DNA from: Bacteroidota bacterium
Lineage (GTDB): Bacteria; Bacteroidota; Bacteroidia; Chitinophagales; Chitinophagaceae
Direction of reading: 5' to 3'
DNA: 37,204 nucleotides
Assembly: GCA_029560415.1 (NCBI GenBank)
Contig: JAKQKY010000045.1
Coordinates: 1 to 37,204 of the forward strand
Shown: positions 1-9,095 of the stretch, piece by piece
Numbering within the stretch: position 1 is the stretch's first letter
Layout of the letters: the number at the start of each line of letters is the position of its first letter
Made by a program: the position numbers and the translations under genes
Notes under the pieces: model-generated
What the model saw: the letters and a program-made list of their open reading frames with translations, nothing else
Told to the model about the DNA's origin: nothing
The model's database searches: none

Positions 1-1
1 A

Positions 2-3000
2 ACAAGCACAACAAACACAAGCATATGTTCAAACCAATTACCATATTCCTGGAATGCACAAACCTATGCAGCAGGTGGAACGTATTCGGTAACATTAGTG
101 AGCAGCCTGGGCTGCGATTCTGTCGCTACACTTAATCTGACCATCAATCCAGTTGTAACAAGCACAACAAACACAAGTATCTGTTCAAACCAATTACCAT
201 ATTCCTGGAATGCGCAAACTTATGCAGCCGGTGGAACGTATTCGGTAACGTTAGTGAGCAGCATGGGATGTGATTCTGTTGCAACACTTAATCTTTCGGT
301 AACCAATACATTGACGAGTACAACTAATACAACGATCTGCTCTAACCAACTGCCTTATAGCTGGAATGCGCAAACATACAATGCTGCAGGCACCTACTCG
401 GTAACATTGACAAGCACATCTGGATGTGACTCTATCACTACATTAAATTTATCTGTAAATAATATACTGACCAGTACCACTAATACAACAATTTGCTCAA
501 ACCAATTGCCTTATAACTGGAATGCGCAAACATACATTGTTGCAGGTACTTATTCAGTAACATTGACAAGCACGGCAGGTTGTGATTCTGTTGCTACACT
601 TAACTTAAACGTAAATCCAGTTGTAAACAGCACAACAAACACAACCATTTGTTCTAACCAGCTTCCGTACAATTGGAATACTCAATCATATCCGGCAGCC
701 GGCACTTATACAATAACGTTAACAAGCCAGGCTGGATGTGACTCAATTGCTACTTTGAACCTGGCTGTAAATCCAGTAGTGAGCAGTACAACCAATGCAA
801 GTACCTGTACAAACTATCTTCCTTATAACTGGAACGGACAAACCTACATGACTGGCGGCACACATGTTGTTACGCTGATTAGTTCCAATGGATGCGATTC
901 AGTTGCAACGTTAAATCTTGTGATCAATCCTGTATTGAGTAATATTACCAATATCAGCATTTGCAGTTCACAACTTCCATATACATGGAATGGACAGACT
1001 TACAATTCGGCTGGAACTTATTCTGTAACATTAAATAGCTCAAATGAATGTGATTCAATTGTTACACTTAACCTTTCAGTTAACAACACACTGACAAGTA
1101 CTACCAACACCACCATTTGCTCAAACCAATTACCATATAGTTGGAATGCTCAAACATATAATGCAGCAGGAACATTCTCTGTAACGTTAACAAGTACGGC
1201 AGGTTGTGATTCTATCGCAACATTGAACCTCTCGGTAAACAATACATTGACAAGCACAACCAACACAACCATTTGTTTAAATCAACTGCCATACAGTTGG
1301 AATGCTCAAACTTACAACGCTGCAGGAACTTATTCTGTAACATTGACAAGCACGGCCGGTTGTGATTCTATTGCAACACTTAACTTAACAGTGAATCCTG
1401 TTACAAGCAGCATTACAAATACAACCATCTGCTCAAACCAATTACCATATAGCTGGAATGTACAAACATATAATGCAGCAGGAACATTCTCTGTAACGTT
1501 AACAAGTACGGCAGGTTGCGATTCTATCGCAACATTGAACCTTTCAGTTAACAACACACTGACCAGTAACACCAATACCACTATTTGCTCTAGCCAATTA
1601 CCGTATTCCTGGAATGCTCAGACATACAATGCAGCAGGAACATATTCTGTTACGTTAACGAGCACGGCTGGTTGTGATTCAGTAGCAACATTGAATCTTT
1701 CAGTTAACAACACACTGACAAGTACTACCAACACAACCATCTGCTCAAACCAATTACCATATTCCTGGAATGCACAGACCTATAATGCTGCAGGTACATA
1801 TTCTGTTACTTTAACGAGCAGCGCAGGTTGTGATTCAGTAGCAACATTGAACCTTTCAGTTAATAACACACTGAGCAGTACCACCAATACCACTATTTGC
1901 TCTAGCCAATTACCGTTTTCCTGGAATTCTCAGACATATAATGCAGCAGCAACCTATTCTGTTACATTAACCAGCAGCGCAGGTTGTGATTCAGTAGCAA
2001 CATTGAACCTTTCAGTTAATAACACACTGACCAGTACTACCAACACAACCATTTGCTCAAACCAATTACCATATAGCTGGAATGCGCAAACGTACAATAG
2101 TGCAGGCAGCTACTCAGTTACATTGACAAGCAGCGCAGGTTGTGATTCTGTTGCCAGCTTGATACTATCTGTTAGCAATACACTATCCAGCACAACCGAT
2201 ACAACCATTTGCATCAGCCAATTACCACTTCAATGGAACGGACAATCCTATGCCAATGATGGCACATATTCTGTTACGTTAATCAGCAGCGCAGGTTGCG
2301 ATTCTGTAGCCACCCTGGTATTAACGGCTAATCCTTCAGTAAGCAGTCATACCAACCTGAGTATTTGCAGCAATCAATTGCCGTATACCTGGAACGGACA
2401 AACTTATAGTGGTGCAGGAAACTATTCAGTAACACTGATCAGTGTTTTCGATTGCGACTCCATCGCCAATCTTCATTTAACGATTAAGAATACCAGCACA
2501 AGCAATACAACCCTGGCCATTTGCCAGAGTCAACTTCCTTATTCCTGGAACGGGCAAACCCTGGTTACAGCCGGAACATATTCAGCAAACCTCGTCAACC
2601 AGGCAGGATGCGACTCTACAGCCACACTGAACTTACAGGTTAATCAACCTACCAACAGCACCACAACTGTATTCATCTGTACCAACCAGCTTCCTTATAC
2701 CTGGAATGGACAATCCTATAACAGTTCAGGCAACTATTCTGCAACACTGACCGGGACCAATGGCTGCGATTCAATTGCAAACCTTGTGCTGACCGCTAAT
2801 AATATCCTGACAACTACTGTAACAACAAACATTTGTTCGAACCAGCTTCCCTATTCATGGAATGGACAAACTTATAATTCAGCCGGAACATATACAGTTA
2901 CTTTACCAAGCAGTTCGGGTTGCGATTCTATCATTACACTGCAACTATCGGTTAACAATACCCTAAGCAGTACGACAAATACAACCATCTGTTCGAACCT

Positions 3001-4519
3001 ATTCCCTTATACCTGGAATGGACAGACTTATAATGCAGCCGGAACTTACTCAGTTACGTTAGTGAGTACAACAGGTTGCGATTCTGTTGCTACACTTCAT
3101 TTATCGGCAAACCAGGTAGTCAGCAGCACGACCAACACAACGATCTGCTCAAATCAACTGCCATATAGCTGGAATGCACAAACGTACAATGCAACGGGAA
3201 CCTATTCAGTAACTCTAACCAGTTCGGCAGGTTGTGATTCAATTGCTACGCTCAACTTAACAGTAAACCAGGTACAGAACAGCACAATGAACATAACCAC
3301 TTGTTCGAACCAATTACCTTATACCTGGAATGCCCAAACCTATAATGCTGCAGGAACTTATTCAGACACTTTAACAGGCAGTAATGGATGCGATTCCATT
3401 GCTACATTGAACCTGTTTGTGATGAATACAACCAGCAGCACGACCAATTTAAACATCTGCTCAAACCAATTACCGTATACGTGGAACGCCCAGACCTACA
3501 ATGCAGCCGGAACTTATACAGTAACATTTGTCAGTAATGCCAGGTGCGATTCTTTCGCTACACTACACTTAACCGTTAGTCCAATTGTGTCCAGCACGAC
3601 CAACACTACGATTTGTTCTACCCAATTACCATATAGCTGGAACGGACAATCATACAATTCAGCCGGTACTTACAACGTAACGCTGGTAAGCCAGGCCGGA
3701 TGCGACTCTACCGCTACCCTGCATCTTTTCGTGAATCCAATAACAACCAGCACCACCAATATCAGTATTTGCAATAACCAATTACCATTTACCTGGAACG
3801 GGCAGTCCTTCAATACGGCAGGAAATCACAATGTGACATTGACCTCATCAACCGGTTGTGATTCGATCGCTACCCTGGTATTGAACATCAAATTGGTGAC
3901 CACCACTACAACCAATGTGAGTATTTGTAACAATCAACTACCATATAGCTGGAATGGCCAAATCTATAACACTGGCGGACTACACCAGGTAACACTCACC
4001 GGGTCAAACGGATGTGATTCTATTGCTAAGCTGAGCCTGTTTGTTAAGCAAACCACAACCAGCACAACTTCAGCATCCACCTGTTCTAACCAGTTGCCCT
4101 TTACCTGGAACGGGAATAATTATAACAATACCGGGAATTACCCAGTAACCCTTACAGGTAGCAATGGTTGTGATTCCATAGCAACCCTTCATTTAACAGT
4201 AAACCCCGTTGTAACCAGTTCAACAACCATTCAAACCTGCGACAACCAATTGCCCTTTATATGGAATGGCCAATCTTATTCTACTCCGGGCAATTACCAG
4301 GTTATCTTAACCAGTCATGCGGGCTGCGATTCCATTACAAAACTTCATCTCATCATCAACCCGGTTGTGTATAGCACAAGCCAGGCAACCGTTTGCAGCG
4401 GCCAGTTGCCTTATCTATGGAACGGCCAGAACTTTAATACGGCAGGTGCTCATACGGTAACGCTTACCAGCTCAGCAGGCTGCGATTCACTGGCAACTTT
4501 GAACCTTACCATTAATCCA
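2..4519 (+). repeat. 29 tandem 156-bp units (52 aa, two cysteines each)
   Basis: Translating from base 2 gives 29 consecutive units in exact 156-base register: 29 x 156 = 4524 bases, of which the first six lie off the window. There is no insertion or deletion. With the unit numbered so that the first cysteine is position 11, every unit keeps C11, P16, W19, N20, C40, D41 and S42; the core reads like QLPYSWNAQTY, then GTYSVTL, then GCDSVATLNL. Units 8-14 are the most alike and the last units before the tail are the most diverged. The alternation of short strands and turns with two cysteines 29 residues apart suggests a small beta-sandwich with one internal disulfide; that is inference. The true unit number may be higher because the gene continues upstream. 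Confidence 0.95.
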
Positions 4520-5491
4520 TCACCCGCAGCACCAGTTGTAAATTCTCCCGTTCGTTATTGCCAATATAATACGGCGACTGCATTAACAGCTTCAGGCTCA
4601 TATCCTTTAACCTGGCATATGACTGCAACTGGTGGCACGGGTTCACCTATTGCTCCTGTACCTTCTACCTCTTTACCTGATACAACGGTTTATTATGTTA
4701 GTCAGTCAAACGGCGTGTGTGAAAGCCCAAGAATACCCATAACCGTAATCGTTAGTGGCAAACCTGCCCTGGGTAATGATAAGGTTCTTCGCATTTGCTT
4801 TGGCAGTACTGCCGATCTAACGGGGCTTTACAATACAAGTGGACTTAGCTACAACTGGACCTTTAACCAGGCCCCGGTGCTGAATCCTGCTGCAGCCGGA
4901 CAAACAGGTGTATACCAACTGATCGTAAACAATACAACAGGTTGTGCAGATACAGCCCAGGTTACCTTAGTGGTTCAACCACCGGTAAATGCCAATGCTG
5001 GGCCTGATGCAAATGCTGAATACAATGTTCCTTTCCAACTGAACGGTAGTGGCGGCGTTGCATACGAATGGTTCCCTGGTTTCCCTGTTCTCAATAACAG
5101 TCATATTTCCAACCCTATGGCGACGCTTCCGGGAGATACCCGTTTCATTTTAAAGGTAAAAGATGAGCTCGGTTGTATAGGCATTGACACAGTGAATATC
5201 CGTATATTCAACGGGCCAACATTCTACGTTCCTACAGCCTTTAGCCCTAACGGTGATGGTTTGAACGATATCTTCAGGCCAACCCCTATTGGCATTTACA
5301 AACTTGAATATTTCAGGGTATATAACCGATATGGCGAACTTGTTTATGAAACACATGACCTGAACAAAGGCTGGGATGGCAACTACAAAGGCATCAAGCA
5401 AAACATCGGAAACTATGTTTGGGCCGTGAAAGGAATCGACCGGCGTGGTGAAATGAGAGTCATGAAAGGAAACGTTGTATTGATCAGGTAA
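2..5491 (+). CDS. Giant T9SS-secreted tandem-repeat surface protein, 5' end outside the window
   Basis: The frame is open from base 2, so the start codon and signal peptide lie upstream; 1829 residues are visible. The first 1506 are 29 head-to-tail units of 52 residues. A tail of about 320 residues follows: an Ig-like module, two PKD/Ig-like modules, and a final domain of about 85 residues beginning near VPTAFSPNGDGLNDIF and containing VYNRYGELVYE and GWDGNYKG. That last domain is the type B T9SS sorting domain (CHU_C, gliding-motility-associated C-terminal domain). Known for such proteins: Sec export, T9SS passage across the outer membrane, then surface attachment or release, often as adhesins. 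The function of the repeat is unknown to me. The gene converges on the next gene with only 20 bases between stops and no hairpin. An ATG at base 98 exists but lies inside a repeat unit and is not the true start. Confidence 0.93.
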   Translation, partial: TSTTNTSICSNQLPYSWNAQTYAAGGTYSVTLVSSLGCDSVATLNLTINPVVTSTTNTSICSNQLPYSWNAQTYAAGGTYSVTLVSSMGCDSVATLNLSVTNTLTSTTNTTICSNQLPYSWNAQTYNAAGTYSVTLTSTSGCDSITTLNLSVNNILTSTTNTTICSNQLPYNWNAQTYIVAGTYSVTLTSTAGCDSVATLNLNVNPVVNSTTNTTICSNQLPYNWNTQSYPAAGTYTITLTSQAGCDSIATLNLAVNPVVSSTTNASTCTNYLPYNWNGQTYMTGGTHVVTLISSNGCDSVATLNLVINPVLSNITNISICSSQLPYTWNGQTYNSAGTYSVTLNSSNECDSIVTLNLSVNNTLTSTTNTTICSNQLPYSWNAQTYNAAGTFSVTLTSTAGCDSIATLNLSVNNTLTSTTNTTICLNQLPYSWNAQTYNAAGTYSVTLTSTAGCDSIATLNLTVNPVTSSITNTTICSNQLPYSWNVQTYNAAGTFSVTLTSTAGCDSIATLNLSVNNTLTSNTNTTICSSQLPYSWNAQTYNAAGTYSVTLTSTAGCDSVATLNLSVNNTLTSTTNTTICSNQLPYSWNAQTYNAAGTYSVTLTSSAGCDSVATLNLSVNNTLSSTTNTTICSSQLPFSWNSQTYNAAATYSVTLTSSAGCDSVATLNLSVNNTLTSTTNTTICSNQLPYSWNAQTYNSAGSYSVTLTSSAGCDSVASLILSVSNTLSSTTDTTICISQLPLQWNGQSYANDGTYSVTLISSAGCDSVATLVLTANPSVSSHTNLSICSNQLPYTWNGQTYSGAGNYSVTLISVFDCDSIANLHLTIKNTSTSNTTLAICQSQLPYSWNGQTLVTAGTYSANLVNQAGCDSTATLNLQVNQPTNSTTTVFICTNQLPYTWNGQSYNSSGNYSATLTGTNGCDSIANLVLTANNILTTTVTTNICSNQLPYSWNGQTYNSAGTYTVTLPSSSGCDSIITLQLSVNNTLSSTTNTTICSNLFPYTWNGQTYNAAGTYSVTLVSTTGCDSVATLHLSANQVVSSTTNTTICSNQLPYSWNAQTYNATGTYSVTLTSSAGCDSIATLNLTVNQVQNSTMNITTCSNQLPYTWNAQTYNAAGTYSDTLTGSNGCDSIATLNLFVMNTTSSTTNLNICSNQLPYTWNAQTYNAAGTYTVTFVSNARCDSFATLHLTVSPIVSSTTNTTICSTQLPYSWNGQSYNSAGTYNVTLVSQAGCDSTATLHLFVNPITTSTTNISICNNQLPFTWNGQSFNTAGNHNVTLTSSTGCDSIATLVLNIKLVTTTTTNVSICNNQLPYSWNGQIYNTGGLHQVTLTGSNGCDSIAKLSLFVKQTTTSTTSASTCSNQLPFTWNGNNYNNTGNYPVTLTGSNGCDSIATLHLTVNPVVTSSTTIQTCDNQLPFIWNGQSYSTPGNYQVILTSHAGCDSITKLHLIINPVVYSTSQATVCSGQLPYLWNGQNFNTAGAHTVTLTSSAGCDSLATLNLTINPSPAAPVVNSPVRYCQYNTATALTASGSYPLTWHMTATGGTGSPIAPVPSTSLPDTTVYYVSQSNGVCESPRIPITVIVSGKPALGNDKVLRICFGSTADLTGLYNTSGLSYNWTFNQAPVLNPAAAGQTGVYQLIVNNTTGCADTAQVTLVVQPPVNANAGPDANAEYNVPFQLNGSGGVAYEWFPGFPVLNNSHISNPMATLPGDTRFILKVKDELGCIGIDTVNIRIFNGPTFYVPTAFSPNGDGLNDIFRPTPIGIYKLEYFRVYNRYGELVYETHDLNKGWDGNYKGIKQNIGNYVWAVKGIDRRGEMRVMKGNVVLIR

Positions 5492-5511
5492 GACCGAAAC
5501 GCAATTGATGA

Positions 5512-7083
5512 TCAGGCCTTTTCTATTTTACTACGATGCCGGCTTTGCAGGTATTTTGTATGAATAATTTCAGCAAGTGATTTTTTGGAGATCTTGCTTT
5601 CGAGCCAGGAGATAATATCCAGGTAAGCAAACGATCTTGTTTCAAAACGGTTCGATTCCAGCAATTTTACTTTCTCCAATAATTGTTCCAGCGCCGGCTG
5701 AATATGCTTAGGACTTGTTTTGGTTGAATGACGCAGGAAGCTGAATATTTCGAGTTCCACTACCGTCAGGTTCTTCATGTGCGCCATGAACCGATACACC
5801 GAACGAATCAGAGAATCAAGTATTTCGTCATTCCCGATCTCATAATGACATATCAGGTGTAACAGCCGGGCATAACATTGAAGGTCGTTTCGAAGCCCTG
5901 CCTTATTATCATTGATGATCTTGTGCAGAAAATCGATGGCATCTTCAAATCGCCCTGCTCCAAAATAAAGCGAAGCAATCTTATAATTGATCACAAGTAT
6001 GCGGTGATTATCCACATACAGCGAGTAGTCCTTCAGGTTAGTGAGTATATCCGGCACCATGTTTAACCCTTCTGTAAAATTACCTTTGATCAGGTAAAGG
6101 TTTATCCGGGCACTATTTAGGTAAATCGAAGTATGTGTACGAAAATTATCATGCGCATTGGCTTCTGGCGTTTGCGCAAATTGTTCAAAATTCCGAAGGG
6201 TTGTTTCAAAGCCTTCAAAATTCCGCAGGTCAAAATGGGCATTCAATAAATTATGCATGCCCTTAATATAGTGACCGGTTTCAACAGACAGCATCACCTG
6301 GCTTTCATCAAATAGTTCTGCCCACTTGCGACTATAACGATAATACTGTAAAAAATCACGCCTGATAAAAGCCATCCAGCAATAACATTGATAGAGATAC
6401 AGTTTTTCATAAAAACCATTCACTGAATCAATATCTGATGGCAGGGAAGACTTGAAAAATTTCTGCAAATCCTTAACATCATCCTCATTTCGGGCATGAC
6501 CATTCTTTACATACCAACGGTATAGCATAAGTGCAAGGTTCGACAACTTGGTAACCCTGTCAATATGCTCACTGATATCAAGGGCTTCCCGGGTCAGCAT
6601 TTCAGTTTTCTCCAATGAACTCCTCGTAATATGCAGGGTTTCGATCTTTTTTTCCAGCGAGATCACCTGTACCAGGAAATTCATCTTTTGGTTGGTCTTT
6701 GCCAGCTCCTTGGCCTTTTCCAAAATGTTGAGTGCTTGTAATTTCAGTCCTTTATTATACAGTAAGCGGGCATTATCAAGATGTTCACTAAGTTTGAGAT
6801 CGATGTTCTCATTGGTTTTCAAAAGCCTGAGGCTTGCCAGCAATTGCCTGTATAAGTGTGCTTTCAGATTCGACAATTGAGGCTTGGTAACACCGGGCAA
6901 CATTTTTAGCAGTTGCTTTTCATCATATCCCGACAGTTTATCCAGGGAATCAAATAACCGGATGATCTTAAGGTCTTCTTTTCCGGAACTTCGTTTAATG
7001 AAAAGTTTAAAATGCCTCTTTTCCGCCTTCTCAAGCGAATGAACCAATTGAAATAATGTATCTGAAAATTGATTGGGCATCAT
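5512..7083 (-). CDS. Helical-repeat (TPR-like) cytoplasmic protein of unknown function
   Basis: About 523 residues. There is no signal peptide or membrane segment. The sequence is almost wholly helical, with recurring helix pairs such as ARLLYNKGLKLQALNILEKA and ASLYFGAGRFEDAIDFLHKI that resemble tetratricopeptide repeats in spacing (small-aromatic, A/G and Y/F positions). The N-terminal 100 residues (around LFQLVHSLEKAEKRHFKLF) are basic and read like a distinct module. The frame can be extended to a GTG at 7104, but two consecutive ATG codons at 7083 and 7080 are likelier starts. I do not recognise a named family; proteins of this sort occur in Bacteroidota as conserved hypotheticals. It is convergent with the giant repeat gene. 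A scaffolding or regulatory role would be inference only. Confidence 0.85.
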   Translation of the reverse strand: MMPNQFSDTLFQLVHSLEKAEKRHFKLFIKRSSGKEDLKIIRLFDSLDKLSGYDEKQLLKMLPGVTKPQLSNLKAHLYRQLLASLRLLKTNENIDLKLSEHLDNARLLYNKGLKLQALNILEKAKELAKTNQKMNFLVQVISLEKKIETLHITRSSLEKTEMLTREALDISEHIDRVTKLSNLALMLYRWYVKNGHARNEDDVKDLQKFFKSSLPSDIDSVNGFYEKLYLYQCYCWMAFIRRDFLQYYRYSRKWAELFDESQVMLSVETGHYIKGMHNLLNAHFDLRNFEGFETTLRNFEQFAQTPEANAHDNFRTHTSIYLNSARINLYLIKGNFTEGLNMVPDILTNLKDYSLYVDNHRILVINYKIASLYFGAGRFEDAIDFLHKIINDNKAGLRNDLQCYARLLHLICHYEIGNDEILDSLIRSVYRFMAHMKNLTVVELEIFSFLRHSTKTSPKHIQPALEQLLEKVKLLESNRFETRSFAYLDIISWLESKISKKSLAEIIHTKYLQSRHRSKIEKA

Positions 7084-7303
7084 GAAATTTTTATGATCAA
7101 ACACAAGCCAGTATTGAATTCCAAATTATTGCAGCCCATTCAGCCATGCCATCGGGCGTCATATTTTGATTGGGTTCATTTACCGGCTTCATCTACTTTT
7201 ATATCTCAAACAACAAATGATATCTAAAGGGCAGAAATTACCCGGTACTCGTAACCAATTTCACCTTTTTTAATAACTATTTTCATAGCAAGCAATCGTT
7301 AAT

Positions 7304-7336
7304 AGTCGTCCTGTTTCTACAGGACGTCTTTATTTT
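7304..7336 (+). terminator. Orphan terminator-like hairpin
   Basis: A perfect 7-bp stem CGTCCTG (7307-7313) / CAGGACG (7320-7326) with a 6-base loop is followed on the plus strand by a T-rich stretch (TCTTTATTTT). Read on the minus strand it lacks a T-run. No plus-strand gene is found in the preceding 1.8 kb, so what it would terminate is unclear. Confidence 0.45.
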
Positions 7337-7412
7337 AGATACTTCCTATTAAAAAGGGATTTCAAAAAACTGTTCCTACGTTCAAATATCAACATAAGGA
7401 TATCATATATAC

Positions 7413-7450
7413 AAAGGCTTGCCAACCCAATGGCCGGCAAGCTTTTTCTT
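7413..7450 (-). terminator. Terminator hairpin, probably bidirectional
   Basis: A 10-bp stem (7414-7423 with 7436-7445; core GCTTGCC / GGCAAGC) encloses a 12-base loop, with A-rich flank on the left and T-rich flank on the right. It sits 14 bases past the stop of the small secreted-protein gene on the minus strand. The plus-strand T-run is the stronger one, so it may act both ways. Confidence 0.6.
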
Positions 7451-7463
7451 TTCTAAAGTTATC

Positions 7464-7865
7464 TTATAACCTTGCAACCACGATTCCTCCTGGAGAAGAT
7501 GATTTTGCCTTAACAGTATAAACTTCTGTTTTATTATTTTGAACAGGGGTAATTTCCAGCTTCAGTCCAAAATCAGCATCATAAAGATCAGCTTCATCAA
7601 CCAGTATCTCATAATGTCGTGTGATCAATACCCCGGATATTTTTTCGGCATAAAGAATCTCGTCATTTTCATCCTTAATGGTAACATGGTAAGCGCCGGA
7701 TTCCTTGTTATTCAGATCCAGCCTGAATAATGGATGGTGGCGAACATGACCGGCAAACCTGAGATCAACGCAGGTATCCGTTTTTTCCATTGCAAATATA
7801 CTTTGTGTACCTGCAATGCTGAAAAGAAAAAAAAGGGCGGTGCTAAGGATTGTTGCTTTTTTCAT
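7464..7865 (-). CDS. Small secreted beta-rich protein of unknown function
   Basis: 133 residues. The N-terminus (MKK, then a hydrophobic core of about 18 residues ending IAGTQSIFA) is a typical Sec signal peptide with a likely cut near residue 25. The mature part of about 108 residues alternates hydrophobic and polar positions; stretches such as YHVTIKDENDEILYAEKISG and DFGLKLEITPV look like beta strands of an Ig- or CnaB-like sandwich. No lipobox, no second membrane segment and no T9SS sorting domain is visible, so it is probably periplasmic. I do not recognise a named family. It stands alone: a gene-free gap on each side and a terminator hairpin just after its stop. Confidence 0.82.
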   Translation of the reverse strand: MKKATILSTALFFLFSIAGTQSIFAMEKTDTCVDLRFAGHVRHHPLFRLDLNNKESGAYHVTIKDENDEILYAEKISGVLITRHYEILVDEADLYDADFGLKLEITPVQNNKTEVYTVKAKSSSPGGIVVARL

Positions 7866-8219
7866 AAACTTGATTATTTAGGTTAAAAAATCTCGATACA
7901 TTTTACCGTTTTCTCAAATGAAGCAAACAATCCATGTAAACATACAAAGAGCAATAGCCTGGAAAAAACAAAATAATGGGTTTCAAGCGCATCCTTATCT
8001 AAGCAAGTGATTCCTGGAATCCTTACCGGCAACGGATTCATACAAATTTCACTATGATGGCCAGCAACCAAATGCAACCGGATCAGCAACCCCTTTCCAG
8101 CCATCAATCTTTTAAAAACTGGAAAAATATATGGGCTGGCGCTAACATCTGTTAAAAAATAAAATAACTTTATACCGGTTCAGGGACAACAGGATTCATC
8201 AATTAAAAAATTAAATATT
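7866..8219. other. Gene-free divergent promoter region of 354 bases
   Basis: This separates the divergent genes starting at 7865 (minus) and 8220 (plus) and must carry both promoters. A TAACTTTA sequence at 8165-8172 resembles the Bacteroidota -7 element (TAnnTTTG), 48 bases before the ATG at 8220, but I find no convincing upstream TTTG. Short readings (74 codons on minus, 30 on plus) show no coding character. Confidence 0.5.
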
Positions 8220-9095
8220 ATGCGTTGGCAAGGAAGAAGAGAAAGTTCAAATGTTGAAGATCGCAGGGGAATCTCAGGAGGCAAAATTGCCGCAGGCGGT
8301 GGTATAATCGGTGTGATCGTACTCGTATTAAATTTATTATTGAGCAATGGAGATACCAGCAATATCCAGTTGCCAACCATGCCCGAGCAACCAGCGCAAA
8401 GCAGCCAGTTATCCCCGCAGGAAGAAGCTGCTGATAATGAACGGGCATCCTTTGTAAAAGTTGTATTGGGAGACACAGAAGATGTGTGGGGTAACATTTT
8501 TCAACAAAGCGGAAGCCAATACCAGGCACCAACTTTGGTACTTTTCAGAAATGTGGTAGAATCTGGCTGTGGCAATGCCAGTGCAGCTTCGGGTCCATTC
8601 TACTGCCCTGCTGATCATAAATTATACATCGACCTTTCTTTTTACGAAGAATTACAAAATCGTTTTAAGGCACCCGGCGATTTTGCCATGGCCTATGTGG
8701 TAGCACATGAAGTCGGCCATCATATCCAAAAATTAATGGGTACTTCTGAAAAAGTACAACGATTAAGAGGCCAGGTAAGCGAAACTGAATACAACAGCTA
8801 TTCGGTTAAACTTGAATTACAGGCCGATTTTTATGCAGGTGTATGGGCACATCATGCAAAGCAGATCAAGACGGCAGATGGACAAAGCATCATTGAAGCC
8901 GAAGACATTGATGAAGCTTTAACAGCAGCAAATGCCATTGGCGACGACAGGTTACAAAAAGAGGCGCAGGGATATGCGGTTCCGGAATCATTTACGCATG
9001 GCACTTCCGAACAAAGAATGTATTGGTTTACAAGAGGATTTAAATCCGGCGATATGAACCAGGGTAATACATTTGATGATCCAGGCCTGAAATGA
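8220..9095 (+). CDS. ypfJ: YpfJ-type membrane-anchored neutral zinc metallopeptidase
   Basis: 291 residues, the usual length for the YpfJ/KPN_02809 family (Pfam Zn_peptidase, PF04228). The start reads MRWQGRRESSNVEDRRG, the characteristic family N-terminus, followed by one membrane helix at about residues 21-41 and a low-complexity linker rich in Q, P and S to about 70. The catalytic motif HEVGH is at residues 163-167 in AYVVAHEVGHHIQ, so H163 and H167 bind zinc and E164 is the general base. The downstream ELQAD (199-203) is the conserved region expected to give the third ligand. The C-terminal FTHGTSEQRMYWFTRGF is also typical. It is probably anchored in the inner membrane with the peptidase domain outside the cytoplasm. 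The physiological substrate of the family is not established. No operon partner is evident. Confidence 0.93.
   Translation: MRWQGRRESSNVEDRRGISGGKIAAGGGIIGVIVLVLNLLLSNGDTSNIQLPTMPEQPAQSSQLSPQEEAADNERASFVKVVLGDTEDVWGNIFQQSGSQYQAPTLVLFRNVVESGCGNASAASGPFYCPADHKLYIDLSFYEELQNRFKAPGDFAMAYVVAHEVGHHIQKLMGTSEKVQRLRGQVSETEYNSYSVKLELQADFYAGVWAHHAKQIKTADGQSIIEAEDIDEALTAANAIGDDRLQKEAQGYAVPESFTHGTSEQRMYWFTRGFKSGDMNQGNTFDDPGLK

Larger units (their letters stand above)
7084..7463. other. Gene-free stretch of 380 bases with two hairpins
   Basis: No ORF with coding character is visible on either strand; the longest plus-strand reading from an ATG (7217) is 18 codons. The right-hand hairpin (7413-7450) fits the end of the minus-strand gene starting at 7865. 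The left-hand hairpin (7304-7336) reads as a terminator on the plus strand, where no gene precedes it. The promoter of the helical-repeat gene must also lie here. Confidence 0.6.

Noticed and set aside
1330-1581. Minus-strand ORF of 83 codons inside the repeat array
   Set aside because: It is the antisense of the repeat units; such open frames recur because the unit itself recurs.
2-4519. CRISPR-like array because of regular 156-bp periodicity
   Set aside because: The whole length is one open reading frame with protein-level conservation and no spacer/repeat alternation.
7883-8107. Minus-strand ORF of 74 codons in the divergent promoter gap
   Set aside because: Composition is not protein-like, there is no family resemblance, and it lies where the promoters of two divergent genes are expected.
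8165-8172. TAACTTTA as a Bacteroidota -7 promoter element (also TATCTTTA at 34659-34666, minus)
   Set aside because: Resembles TAnnTTTG but no upstream TTTG at the right distance is seen; in AT-rich spacers such matches occur by chance, so not listed as features.
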